A stretch of 64,000 nucleotides of DNA from NCBI RefSeq assembly GCF_022869805.1, contig NZ_CP094974.1:4526001-4590000 (forward strand). Direction: 5' to 3'. Of the stretch, positions 25,319 through 33,554 are shown one piece after another. The position numbers and the translations under genes were made by a program. The DNA comes from Halosolutus halophilus (GTDB lineage Archaea > Halobacteriota > Halobacteria > Halobacteriales > Natrialbaceae). Each line of letters opens with the position of its first letter. Within the stretch, counting starts at the first letter, position 1. The notes under the pieces were generated by a model that made no database searches, was not told where the DNA came from, and was given only the letters and a program-made list of their open reading frames with translations.

Positions 25319-25657
25319 ATGTCCGCCGAGCAACGATCCGGCGATCCCCGCACCCGCGAGTCGACCCGCACTCGAATCAGCCCCGACCCCGCATTCTCGG
25401 CTCCCGCGACGCCGTCGATCGACGTGACGACTACCGAACGGGGGAGCCCGATGGCCTCTCGCATCGAACGCGTCCGCCTGCGCGCACAGGTCGCCGCCCT
25501 CGAGCGCGAACTCGTGGCGAGCGAGTGCCGCCGACAGGCGATCGTCGGGCAGTACGAACTCCAGCTCGAAGAGCAGCAGTGTTCCAGCGACGCGTCGCGT
25601 TGGACCGTCGACGGCGTCCTCGACACCGTCCGACACCTGGTTCCCGAGCGCCGGTAG
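25319..25657 (+). CDS. Hypothetical coiled-coil protein (112 aa)
   Basis: It starts MSAEQRSGDPRTRESTRTRI, a disordered Ser/Arg/Pro-rich N-terminal half. From about residue 45 a helical coiled-coil-like region follows (IERVRLRAQVAALERELVAS), continuing to about residue 90 and ending in a short amphipathic tail. A T-run upstream (GGGTTTTTTGG) lies about 27 bases before the ATG. The function is unknown; coiled-coil content suggests a structural or oligomerising role. Confidence 0.55.
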   Translation: MSAEQRSGDPRTRESTRTRISPDPAFSAPATPSIDVTTTERGSPMASRIERVRLRAQVAALERELVASECRRQAIVGQYELQLEEQQCSSDASRWTVDGVLDTVRHLVPERR

Positions 25658-25872
25658 GCACCGCCGGCGACCGGTTTCTCACTGCCAGTTCGCCGTTGCC
25701 AGCTCTCCGCTGCTACGTTCGTTCACGAGCGGGTGTTCCACCCTCTCTCGCCATCTCTGCTCCCGGTCGTTCGCACAGGGCGGCCGGGGGACCCACCCGT
25801 TTATTTCGACAAAAATCCTACAGTTTAAATACGATAGCGGGGTTCAAACAGCATGAGAGATACTGATTATCG

Positions 25873-26781
25873 ATGGAGAACGCGGAGTCTTTCCCAGTCT
25901 GTCCCGAGTGTAGCGGCAGAGTTCGACGCACGGAGACGGAGAACGTTTGCGAGGACTGCGGACTCGTCTGCGACGAAGACGCGATCGATCGCGGCCCCGA
26001 GTGGCGCTCGTTCGACGACGACGACACCGATCCCCGCCGGACCGGTGCGCCGCTGACCCGCTCGCGACACGATCGCGGCCTCTCGACCGAGATCGGGTAC
26101 GGCACCGGCACCGATTTCGGATCCGGGACGCGGCTCACGGGTCGGAAGCGCCGCCAGATCGTTCGGCTCCGGCGGGAGCACAACCGGGCACGCATCGCGA
26201 CGAAGGCCGATCGGAATCAGGCCTACGGCTTCACCGAGATCAAACGCATCACCGCTCGACTCTCGCTGGACGAGTCGATTCGGGAGCAGGCCTGTGCCCT
26301 GTTCGACTCGGCGCAGTCGGAAGGGCTGTTTCAGGGGCGCTCGCTCGAGGGATTCGCCGCCGCGGCGATCTACGCGACCTGTCGAACGCGATCGATCCCC
26401 CGCACGATCGACGAGATTACGACCGTCGCGCGCGCCGACGCCGACGAACTCACCGCCGCCTACGACGCGCTGAACCGCGACCTCGGTCTGCCGACCGGTC
26501 CGATCGATCCCGCGCAGTACCTGCCGCGCTACGCCTCGGAACTCGACCTCGAACCGGCCGTCGAACGGCGGGCCCGCGAGCACGTCGAGACCCTGCTCGA
26601 GGCCCGCGCGATCGGCGGCCGCAACCCGAGCGGCGTCGCGGCGGCCTGTCTCTACCGGGCCGCCAACGAGCGCGAGGCGTGGTCGTCGGTCACCCAGGCC
26701 GCCGCGGCGGAGGTCGCCGACGTCGCCCCGGTGACGATCCGATCGACGGCGACGACGCTGACGGAACTCGGCGTGGACTGA
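25873..26781 (+). CDS. tfb: Transcription initiation factor IIB (TFB)
   Basis: A 302-residue archaeal TFB that recruits RNA polymerase to TBP-bound promoters. The zinc ribbon is Cys10, Cys13, Cys26, Cys29 (CPECSG and CEDCG). The B-finger/linker includes GPEWRSFDDDDTDPRRTGAP, followed by two cyclin-like repeats (about 105-195 and 200-295). The B-reader region LTRSRHDRGLSTEIGYGTG is well conserved. Haloarchaea carry several TFB paralogues with different promoter preferences; which one this is cannot be told. A TATA (AGTTTAAATACG) lies about 45 bases before the ATG, giving a short 5' leader. Confidence 0.93.
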   Translation: MENAESFPVCPECSGRVRRTETENVCEDCGLVCDEDAIDRGPEWRSFDDDDTDPRRTGAPLTRSRHDRGLSTEIGYGTGTDFGSGTRLTGRKRRQIVRLRREHNRARIATKADRNQAYGFTEIKRITARLSLDESIREQACALFDSAQSEGLFQGRSLEGFAAAAIYATCRTRSIPRTIDEITTVARADADELTAAYDALNRDLGLPTGPIDPAQYLPRYASELDLEPAVERRAREHVETLLEARAIGGRNPSGVAAACLYRAANEREAWSSVTQAAAAEVADVAPVTIRSTATTLTELGVD

Positions 26782-26809
26782 TGGACTGCGATCGGACGAT
26801 CCTCCCGGC

Positions 26810-29458
26810 TCACGTCGTCCGGAGGTTGTCCGTACTCGGCTCGTAGACCTCGCCTTTCTGTTTGAGTTTCTCGATCTCGTGTTCGGCCTTGGACTGATCC
26901 ATGCCGATCTCCTCGGCGCGCTCCATGACGATGTCGACCGGCGCACCCTCGTCGTACTCCTCCTCGATGTCGCTGATGAGCCCCTTGAGGTTCTTGATCC
27001 GATCGCGCTGGGACTTCGAGGTGCCGGCCTCGACGATGTCCGCGTCGAATTCGCCCGTCTCGGGGTCGACGCCGATGTCCTGCAGACACGACCGAACGAT
27101 CTCGATGACGCGGTTGGCGTCGTGTTCCTCGACGGTATCGGAGAGGCGCACCCGGGCGCTGGCCTCCGAGAGCCGTACCAGCGCCTCGAGTTTCCGGGCG
27201 GTGACGGGAATCGGCGCGTCCTCGTCTGTCCCCTTCGATCGGAGGTCGACGTAGAAGTCCCGGATCGCGTTGCGGGCCGCTTCGGTCATCCGCGGATGGC
27301 AGTTCTGTTTCGCGTAGGCGATGTACTTGCGCAGGAGTTCGGCGTCGATCTCGGGGTCGACTTGGTCGGTCATCTCCGCGATCTCGTCCGTACTGACCTC
27401 GAGGGAGGCCATTTCCTCGCGCTGGGTGGTCAACTCGCCCGCGTAGTTCGTCGTGATGATGTGTTCCGCGAGGTTGCGGTCTTTCTCCTCGTCGGGCTGG
27501 TCGGTGACGGTGAAGATCAGGTCGAACCGGGAGATGAGGGCGGGTTCGAGGTCGATCTGCTCGCTGATCGGCTCGTAGTGATCGAACCGGCCGTACTTGG
27601 GGTTCGCGGCGCCGAGGAGCGAACAACGGGACTTGAGGGTCGCGTTGATACCCGCCTTGGAGACGGAGATTTTCTGCTGTTCTAAGGCCTCGTGCATGGC
27701 CGATCGGTCCTCGGAATTGTGAACGACCATGCCGTTGGCGATGAAATTATGGGTTCCTTCGACGGTGAGATCGTAGACGTAGTCCCAGTCACTGTTGTCG
27801 ATCCGTCGAACGTCGGCAATCTCCGAGTGCTCGACGTTGCGAAGATGTGCGTCGGGTGCTGGATTGCTGGTTCCGATGCCGCCGTCTGCTGCGATCGTAT
27901 CTTGGCCACGTGGTACGAGCGTCTGGTCTCCGATCGTGAGATCTTCTGCTTGTCGTTCGACGATGTTACCCTGTTGATGAACGAAATACGGATGATCGGG
28001 CGTCGATCGAAGTCGGTTTCCGTCTTTCGTGATGACTTCGATCAGTTCAGAAGGTGCCTCGTACTGGTGAACGGCGGTTACCGGTCGTTCGACGATCGTT
28101 CCGGAGTTGGTCATCGTCCGGACAGAGACGTCGATATCACGGATTGTTCGTCCGTTGCTGAGCGGTTCGATTTCGCCATGAATTGCTGCCTGTTGAGCTA
28201 TGTCTCCGATAGGAATGTTCGAGCCATCGGCTAATTCGACGACTGTTTCACTCGTCACACATCGCATCTTGTCGAGTTCGTCGACCGCCGCGATCCCCTG
28301 ATCGGCGAGGACGAGCGCGCCGGCTTCGAGGGTCCACTGCTGGCCGTCGCCGAAGTCGTCGCGAACGGCGGCGGCCGTGAGACCGGCCGACGACGATCCC
28401 TTGCCGGAGGTGTAGACGGCGCGAGGAGCGATATTTTGGATATAGCCTAGCATCTGCGATTTGCCAGTACCCGGATCACCGATCAGGAGCATGTGCAGGT
28501 CGCCGCGGATTCGCGATCCGTCGGGCAACTGCTTGGTCACGCCCGAGAATAACTGCAAAATCATCGCGAGTTTCTCCTGATCGTAGCCGTAGATCGAGGG
28601 CGCGATCGAGGCGACCATCTGCTCGTAGACGTCGTCCTGGTTGGAAATCTCGTAGATCTGCTTCTTGTCCTCGTCGCTGATGTCCATGTCCTCGAACTGC
28701 TCTTCGTCGATCTCGACCGACATCCCCTCCATGTAGAAGTCGAAGACGGGGCTCTTCTCGCCCTGGTTCTCCTGCTGTTCGAGCCGGAGGACGCCGGTCG
28801 CGGAGACGTGATCGCCGGGGGTGACCTCGCCGGTGATGTCGTCCTCGACGTGGACGTCCAGCGACTGGGGCGTCTCGCCGCCGCGCAGGCCCTCGGGACT
28901 CTCCTGGATGCGGAGCTTCTGGGAGTCGACGAACTCCGACTGGTCGAAGTTCACCCGGAAGGGCCCCTGTCGTTCACAGCCCTGACACTCGTGGGGTTCC
29001 TGAAAGTCCCCGCTGGACTGGGGAACGCGGGTGAGCGTGCCACAGAGCTGGCACTCGAAGGCGGCTTCCTCGATCTTCGGGCGGACGTCGGTGGCTTTCC
29101 GGACGATCCCGCGCACCTGTACGAGGGAGTTCATGTCCCGGGCGCGGATGTCCCGGATCTCGGGCGACTCGGTCTCCGGGAGGTTCGTTACCCGGACGTG
29201 GGCCTGGCCGAGGCTGACGTCGATCGGGAGGTCGTACAGTCGCAGCGCCTCCTCGGCGTAGCGCTGGAGCTGTTCCGGCTGGTTGATGAAGTCGTCGGCG
29301 AGGTCGGGATCGTACCGGTAGAGGTCCTGCCAGTCGACGTGGAGCGATCGCTGTTCGTTGGGGTAACGCTGCGCAAGCTGCTTGATATCGCTGTCGTAGT
29401 AGTTGCGGAAGAACTGCTCGAAGGAATCGACGAGTTCAGAATTGCCCGCTTGCGCCAT
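26810..29458 (-). CDS. mcm: Replicative helicase MCM, interrupted by an intein
   Basis: An 882-residue precursor: 700 residues of MCM plus a 182-residue intein. The N-terminal domain has a zinc site (Cys136/139 and Cys158/161). The AAA+ core has Walker A GDPGTGKSQML, Walker B VDELDKM and the arginine finger LISRFDL. A C-terminal winged helix ends the protein. MCM forms a hexamer that unwinds DNA ahead of the fork. The ATG at 29458 gives the standard start MAQAGNSELVDSF; the upstream extension is not MCM-like. The intein sits directly after Walker B, between Arg399 and Ser582. Confidence 0.95.
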   Translation of the reverse strand: MAQAGNSELVDSFEQFFRNYYDSDIKQLAQRYPNEQRSLHVDWQDLYRYDPDLADDFINQPEQLQRYAEEALRLYDLPIDVSLGQAHVRVTNLPETESPEIRDIRARDMNSLVQVRGIVRKATDVRPKIEEAAFECQLCGTLTRVPQSSGDFQEPHECQGCERQGPFRVNFDQSEFVDSQKLRIQESPEGLRGGETPQSLDVHVEDDITGEVTPGDHVSATGVLRLEQQENQGEKSPVFDFYMEGMSVEIDEEQFEDMDISDEDKKQIYEISNQDDVYEQMVASIAPSIYGYDQEKLAMILQLFSGVTKQLPDGSRIRGDLHMLLIGDPGTGKSQMLGYIQNIAPRAVYTSGKGSSSAGLTAAAVRDDFGDGQQWTLEAGALVLADQGIAAVDELDKMRCVTSETVVELADGSNIPIGDIAQQAAIHGEIEPLSNGRTIRDIDVSVRTMTNSGTIVERPVTAVHQYEAPSELIEVITKDGNRLRSTPDHPYFVHQQGNIVERQAEDLTIGDQTLVPRGQDTIAADGGIGTSNPAPDAHLRNVEHSEIADVRRIDNSDWDYVYDLTVEGTHNFIANGMVVHNSEDRSAMHEALEQQKISVSKAGINATLKSRCSLLGAANPKYGRFDHYEPISEQIDLEPALISRFDLIFTVTDQPDEEKDRNLAEHIITTNYAGELTTQREEMASLEVSTDEIAEMTDQVDPEIDAELLRKYIAYAKQNCHPRMTEAARNAIRDFYVDLRSKGTDEDAPIPVTARKLEALVRLSEASARVRLSDTVEEHDANRVIEIVRSCLQDIGVDPETGEFDADIVEAGTSKSQRDRIKNLKGLISDIEEEYDEGAPVDIVMERAEEIGMDQSKAEHEIEKLKQKGEVYEPSTDNLRTT
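27716..28261 (-). other. Mini-intein within mcm (182 aa)
   Basis: It begins CVTSETVVELADGS (block A, Cys1) and contains GNRLRSTPDHPYFV (block B, TPDH). It ends YVYDLTVEGTHNFIANG (block F) and MVVHN (block G, His-Asn), followed by extein Ser+1. All splicing residues of a class 1 intein are present, so self-excision is expected. The space between blocks B and F is only about 65 residues and holds no LAGLIDADG motif, so the homing endonuclease is absent. The DNA is visibly AT-richer than the flanking mcm, a sign of horizontal origin. It interrupts the DELDKMR-SEDR sequence of the ATPase site. Confidence 0.93.
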
Positions 29459-29483
29459 TGCACTGTTGTACGGACCGCATCGG

Positions 29484-29492
29484 GTATAAATG
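29484..29492 (-). promoter_or_regulatory. TATA box of mcm
   Basis: On the minus strand ATTTATAC is centred about 30 bases upstream of the mcm ATG at 29458, predicting a transcript with almost no 5' leader. Confidence 0.65.
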
Positions 29493-30088
29493 GTGGCAAA
29501 GGGGAGTGGAAGTGGTCGTCCGGGAACGGGCGACCGCGCTGCGGACGGCGTTGCGTTACCCCCGATTGCGCCGTGAGCGTGGCCGTGCTCGCACCCGATC
29601 GTGCTATTGACGATCGGTCCGTCGCCTTCGTCACCAGCTGGACGATCGACCCGTCGCCGTAGCCGACACTCGCCCAGCGTCGCCACCGTGTCGGATTTGA
29701 TCGGTCAATCGACGACCGTGTGCGGATCGCCGATCGGTCCTGCGTGAGGACCGATAGCGTGTGTAAAGAGGCCCCCGGTAGCTATGGCGGGAGCAGTGTG
29801 GCTTCCGATCTAGTCGGGCGGTTCGGCCACGTCGAACAACCGGGTGGTGATCGCCGTACCGGCGATCGTCTGACGCGTCGGGCTGGCGATGTCCACGCCG
29901 TGTTCTGTATCCCCTTCCGTCGTTCGCGTGGCCGGTCGACTCTTTCAGGTACTCGTGTATGTATCTATAGCCAATGTATTTTGGGTACTCCGGTCCCCGC
30001 GACGTCTCCGCCGCTCTGGCCAGCGGCGATCCTGTAATCGTGCTTCGATTTTCGGAATCGATAAACAAGACGACGACGATGTGAGGGT
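29493..30088. other. Intergenic region with a gene remnant
   Basis: About 600 bases between the mcm promoter and the DUF4129 operon. It contains the likely leftward gene remnant listed separately and the operon promoter (GATAAACA near 30059-30066, about 27 bases before the GTG at 30089). Bases 29493-29800 and 30000-30055 show nothing I can interpret. Confidence 0.4.
29810..29990 (-). pseudogene. Possible frameshifted protein remnant
   Basis: On the minus strand one frame reads EYPKYIGYRYIHEYLKESTG then HANDG. The next frame, shifted by one base near 29915, reads EGDTEHGVDIASPTRQTIAG and ends TAITTRLFDVAEPPD-stop. Both pieces look like ordinary haloarchaeal protein and join head to tail, as expected for a gene broken by a single-base indel. 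No start codon or N-terminal part is recognisable, so only the C-terminal end of a former gene seems to survive. The family is unknown. Confidence 0.4.
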
Positions 30089-30994
30089 GTGGACCGACGC
30101 ACCGGTATCGGCGCCGTGGTCGCAGCCGTCGGCGTCCTCGCGGTCGCACTGGCAGCGGCGACACTTCCGTCGACCGTCGATCCGGAGAGCGGCGTCGGCG
30201 GAGACGGTGGCGAGGGTGGTGCCGGTGAGGGAACGGGGCCTGGATTCGGGACACCGCCACCGGACGAACGGCCGATCGACGCGTTCGAGGTCCCGCTCGT
30301 GGAGGAGTTGGTCGCGGTTCTCTTGCTCCTCGCGGCCCTCGTCCTGCTCGTCTACGCCGTCCGCAACTGGCGGGGACTCGTTCCGGTGGCCGTCGGAATC
30401 GCCGCGCTCGTCGGCCTGCTGGTGGTACTGTTTACTTTCCTGGGGGACCTGTCGGCGGTGCCGGGTGGACCGGCCAGCGAGCCGATGGGCAACGGTGGCT
30501 ACGGTGGCGGTGGCGGGGACGGGACGACGGGGTTCGGTGACACGACCTCGCTCCCGTTCGCCGCACTCTTCGTCCTCACGGTCGCGGTACTCGGGATGAT
30601 CTTCGTGATCGCTCGATCGTCGACCCCGGGAGCGGGATCGATCGATCCGGCCGATGACACCGGGTCCGACGACACCGACCGGGCAGCGATCGGCCGTGCA
30701 GCGGGACGAGCGGCGGACCGGATCGAGCGCGGTGACGACGTCGACAACGACGTCGTCCGGGCCTGGCAGGAGATGACCTCGCTGCTCGACGTGTCCCGCC
30801 CCGAGACGACCACGCCGCGGGAGTTCGCGACCGTCGCCGCGGACGCGGGGATGGACCCCGACGACGTCCGGGAACTCACGCGGCTGTTCGAGGACGTTCG
30901 GTACGGGGAGTACAGTCCGACCGACGATCGGGAACGGCGCGCGGTTCGCGTCTTCCGCCGAATCGAACGGGCGTACGGGGCCGACGACGAATGA
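30089..30994 (+). CDS. DUF4129-type membrane protein of the MoxR/DUF58 system
   Basis: A 301-residue protein. An N-terminal signal/transmembrane segment is followed by a Gly-rich linker, two or three further helices (about 75-125 and 150-170: LVAVLLLLAALVLLVYAV and PFAALFVLTVAVLGMIFV) and a cytoplasmic C-terminal helical domain. That domain contains VVRAWQEMTSLL, TPREFATVAADAGM, LTRLFEDVRYGEYS and AVRVFRRIERAYG, the pattern of DUF4129. It starts with GTG placed about 27 bases after a TATA-like GATAAACA. It overlaps the next gene by four bases (ATGA). The role is inferred from neighbours: such clusters are thought to handle envelope-protein folding or proteolysis. Confidence 0.8.
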   Translation: MDRRTGIGAVVAAVGVLAVALAAATLPSTVDPESGVGGDGGEGGAGEGTGPGFGTPPPDERPIDAFEVPLVEELVAVLLLLAALVLLVYAVRNWRGLVPVAVGIAALVGLLVVLFTFLGDLSAVPGGPASEPMGNGGYGGGGGDGTTGFGDTTSLPFAALFVLTVAVLGMIFVIARSSTPGAGSIDPADDTGSDDTDRAAIGRAAGRAADRIERGDDVDNDVVRAWQEMTSLLDVSRPETTTPREFATVAADAGMDPDDVRELTRLFEDVRYGEYSPTDDRERRAVRVFRRIERAYGADDE

Positions 30995-33027
30995 TCGGTC
31001 GGCACCGCCTCCGTCTCGGTGTTGGACTCTCGCTCTTCGGCGCGGCCCTCGTCGAGATGTTCGTTCCCGGGTCCCTTCCGGTACCGGTCGGGGACGGTGC
31101 CGTTCCCCTCACTGGCGGGCTGCTCCTCATCTACGCCTACTACGTCCGTCACTCGAGCGAGGATGGGGCGCTCAGGCAGGCATCGACGCCGGACCCGGAG
31201 GTTCCGACACCGACACCGGCTCCTGGCGACGACCTCGACGACGTACTCACACAGTTTCTCCCCGCCAGGGCGATCTACTCCAGCACGCGGACCAGACGGG
31301 GGCTGCGAGCGGCAGCGATCGCAGTGCTCACCCGGTACGGCGATTGTACCGAGGCCGAAGCGCGCCAGCGGGTCGACGACGGCACCTGGACGTCCGATTC
31401 GCGAGCGGCGGCGTTCCTGGACGATACCGGCAGAGCGTCCCGCGGGATCACCACACGACTCCGGGACCGCTTGGCGAACGAATCGCCGTACGAACGAGAT
31501 CTTGGCCACACCGTGACCGCGATCGCGGCCGTCGCGGACGTGCCGACGTCGGACTGGGTCGACGGCGACGACACGATCCGCCGGCGCGTGCGGCAGGCAG
31601 TCGGAGCGTCCGGTACACGGGGACGGGCAGCCGGATCGAACGCGTCGGACGGGACGCCGATCACGTCGACCGGTTCGCAAGGTGCATCCGTCGAATCGAA
31701 CGGCGGTGGAGCACCGGCGGGTACGACGGCCGACGCCGAGCAGCCCGAATCCGGCCCGGAGCCCGACCACGGGATCCGACGATCGACGCGCCGCTGGCGT
31801 GGCGTCAGTCTCGTCGCGTTCGTCGCCCTGGGCGTCGGACTGCTCGCCGAACAGCCGGCCGTCCTCCTCGCGGGGGTCGTCGGTATCGGCTACGCGGCGT
31901 ACGCTCGCTCGATTCCGTTCGATCCCGTCGGGCTGTCCGTCGAGCGATCGGTCAGCGACGGGGATCCGGACCCGGGCGACGACGTCGAGGTGACCGTGAC
32001 GATCACCAACGACTCGTCCCGTTTCGTTCCCGATCTTCGGGTCGTAGATGGGGTTCCGGAAGCGCTGGCCGTCACCGACGGTTCGCCCCGGTACGGGACC
32101 GCCCTGCGAGGAGGTGAATCGACCACGTTTTCGTACACGATCGAGGCGCGTCGCGGCCGACACGAGTTTCAGCCGACGCTCCTCGTCACACGAAACCTCC
32201 CCGGAACCACCGAACGGGAGGTACTCGTCGGGGCGGCGTCGGCGCTGACCTGCGTGCCGTCGCTCCGCCCGACGCGGGAACGGGTCCCCCTCCGCGACCA
32301 GGCGAGCCAGTACACCGGCGCCGTCGAGACGGACGTCGGTGGTGACGGCGTGGCGTTTCACACCACGCGACGGTACCAGCCCGGCGACGCGCTGAACCGG
32401 ATCGACTGGCACCACCGGGCCCGAACGGGCGAACTCGCCACGCTGGAGTTCCGGCAGGAACGGGCGGCAACCGTCGTGCTCGTCGTCGACGCCCAGTCGT
32501 CCGCCTATGTCTCCCCCGGGCCGGACGACCACGCCGTCGATCGATCGGTCGCGGCGGCGCGGCGCGTCTTCACCCGTCTGCTGGACGATGGCCATCGCGT
32601 CGGCGTCGCGGCGATGGGCGCGACGGATTGCTGGCTCCCGCCGGGGGCCGGGCGTGACCATCGGGTCCGCGGGCAGACGCTCTTCGCCGCCGACCCCGCG
32701 TTTTCGTCGGTTCCCGACGATGCCGTCTTCTCGCTGCGCTGGAAACGTCGCCTCAGGCGGCGGCTTCCGGACGCCGCCCAGTTGATCGTCTTCTCACCGC
32801 TCTGTGACCGGTTGACGGTCCGGAATATCCGCCAGTTCGACGCGGAGGGCCACGCGACGACGGTCGTCAGCCCCGATCCGACCGCCGATCGAACGCCCGG
32901 ACAGCGGCTCATGCGAGTGTACCGGACGGTAGCGATGACCGACCTGCGTCGCGGGGGGATCCCGGTCCTCGACTGGGACCCCGACGACTCGCTCGACGGC
33001 CTGCTGGCGAGGGGGCGTCACGGATGA
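30991..33027 (+). CDS. Fusion of small membrane domain (DUF7269-like) and DUF58 protein
   Basis: A 678-residue protein. The N-terminal 200 residues (start MIGRHRLRLGVGLSLFGAAL, two helices, then ARAIYSSTRTRRGLRAAAIA) resemble a small haloarchaeal membrane protein usually encoded separately (DUF7269 from memory). After a Ser/Gly/Glu-rich linker (about 205-265), a second membrane pair begins (LVAFVALGVGLLAEQPAVLL). A CARDB-like beta domain then leads to the DUF58 core with YQPGDALNRIDWHHRARTGE and a von Willebrand-like tail. No frameshift or stop separates the parts, so this is a true fusion in one frame. It is translationally coupled to genes on both sides by ATGA overlaps. Confidence 0.8.
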   Translation: MIGRHRLRLGVGLSLFGAALVEMFVPGSLPVPVGDGAVPLTGGLLLIYAYYVRHSSEDGALRQASTPDPEVPTPTPAPGDDLDDVLTQFLPARAIYSSTRTRRGLRAAAIAVLTRYGDCTEAEARQRVDDGTWTSDSRAAAFLDDTGRASRGITTRLRDRLANESPYERDLGHTVTAIAAVADVPTSDWVDGDDTIRRRVRQAVGASGTRGRAAGSNASDGTPITSTGSQGASVESNGGGAPAGTTADAEQPESGPEPDHGIRRSTRRWRGVSLVAFVALGVGLLAEQPAVLLAGVVGIGYAAYARSIPFDPVGLSVERSVSDGDPDPGDDVEVTVTITNDSSRFVPDLRVVDGVPEALAVTDGSPRYGTALRGGESTTFSYTIEARRGRHEFQPTLLVTRNLPGTTEREVLVGAASALTCVPSLRPTRERVPLRDQASQYTGAVETDVGGDGVAFHTTRRYQPGDALNRIDWHHRARTGELATLEFRQERAATVVLVVDAQSSAYVSPGPDDHAVDRSVAAARRVFTRLLDDGHRVGVAAMGATDCWLPPGAGRDHRVRGQTLFAADPAFSSVPDDAVFSLRWKRRLRRRLPDAAQLIVFSPLCDRLTVRNIRQFDAEGHATTVVSPDPTADRTPGQRLMRVYRTVAMTDLRRGGIPVLDWDPDDSLDGLLARGRHG

Positions 33028-33524
33028 GGCCGATCGACCGCGCACCGGCACGGCTGAGCAGCGTCGCGTCGTGTGTCGCGGCTGGCGGGGCGACGATCGC
33101 CAGCGGCCGCTACTCGTGGTACGGACTCGCCGTCGGGATCGTCGGCACCCTCGTCCTCGTCGCGGGCGTCACGAGGGGATCCCGATCGCGGGTCACGTTC
33201 GGGAGTGCTGGCCTGTTCGTCGCGGCGCTCGTCGCGGGCGTTCAGGGAGCGACCGTCGGCGCGACCCTCGTGGGCGTGGCCGCCGCCGTGCTCGCGTGGG
33301 ACTTGGGAACCTCGGCGATCGGTATCGGACGACAACTCGGGCGGGAGGCGTCGACCCGTCGGCTCGAACTGGTCCACATCGCCGCGAGCGCGGCCGTCGG
33401 CGCGGTCACGATCGGGGCCGGTTATCTGCTCTACGAGGGTGCCGGCGGCGGCCAGCCCCTGTCGACGCTGCTGCTCCTGATCCTCGCGTCGGTGGTGCTC
33501 CTCGCGGCGATCGTTCGGGAGTGA
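33024..33524 (+). CDS. Five-span membrane protein of the DUF58 operon
   Basis: A 166-residue, very hydrophobic protein starting MRPIDRAPARLSSVASCVAA, with paired helices (YGLAVGIVGTLVLVAGV, GLFVAALVAGVQGATVGATL, VGVAAAVLAWDLG, VGAVTIGAGYLLYEG, STLLLLILASVVLLAAIV). I associate it with DUF7519, from memory. Its ATG overlaps the stop of the DUF58 fusion gene (ATGA). It ends the operon and faces the leftward MoxR gene with a 30-base gap. Confidence 0.75.
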   Translation: MRPIDRAPARLSSVASCVAAGGATIASGRYSWYGLAVGIVGTLVLVAGVTRGSRSRVTFGSAGLFVAALVAGVQGATVGATLVGVAAAVLAWDLGTSAIGIGRQLGREASTRRLELVHIAASAAVGAVTIGAGYLLYEGAGGGQPLSTLLLLILASVVLLAAIVRE

Positions 33525-33554
33525 GCCCCGGCGAGCGAGGGAACGGGAACGGCG

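Noticed and set aside
27716-28261. A separate gene within mcm
   Set aside because: The frame is continuous with MCM on both sides and carries all splicing blocks, so it is an intein and not an independent gene.
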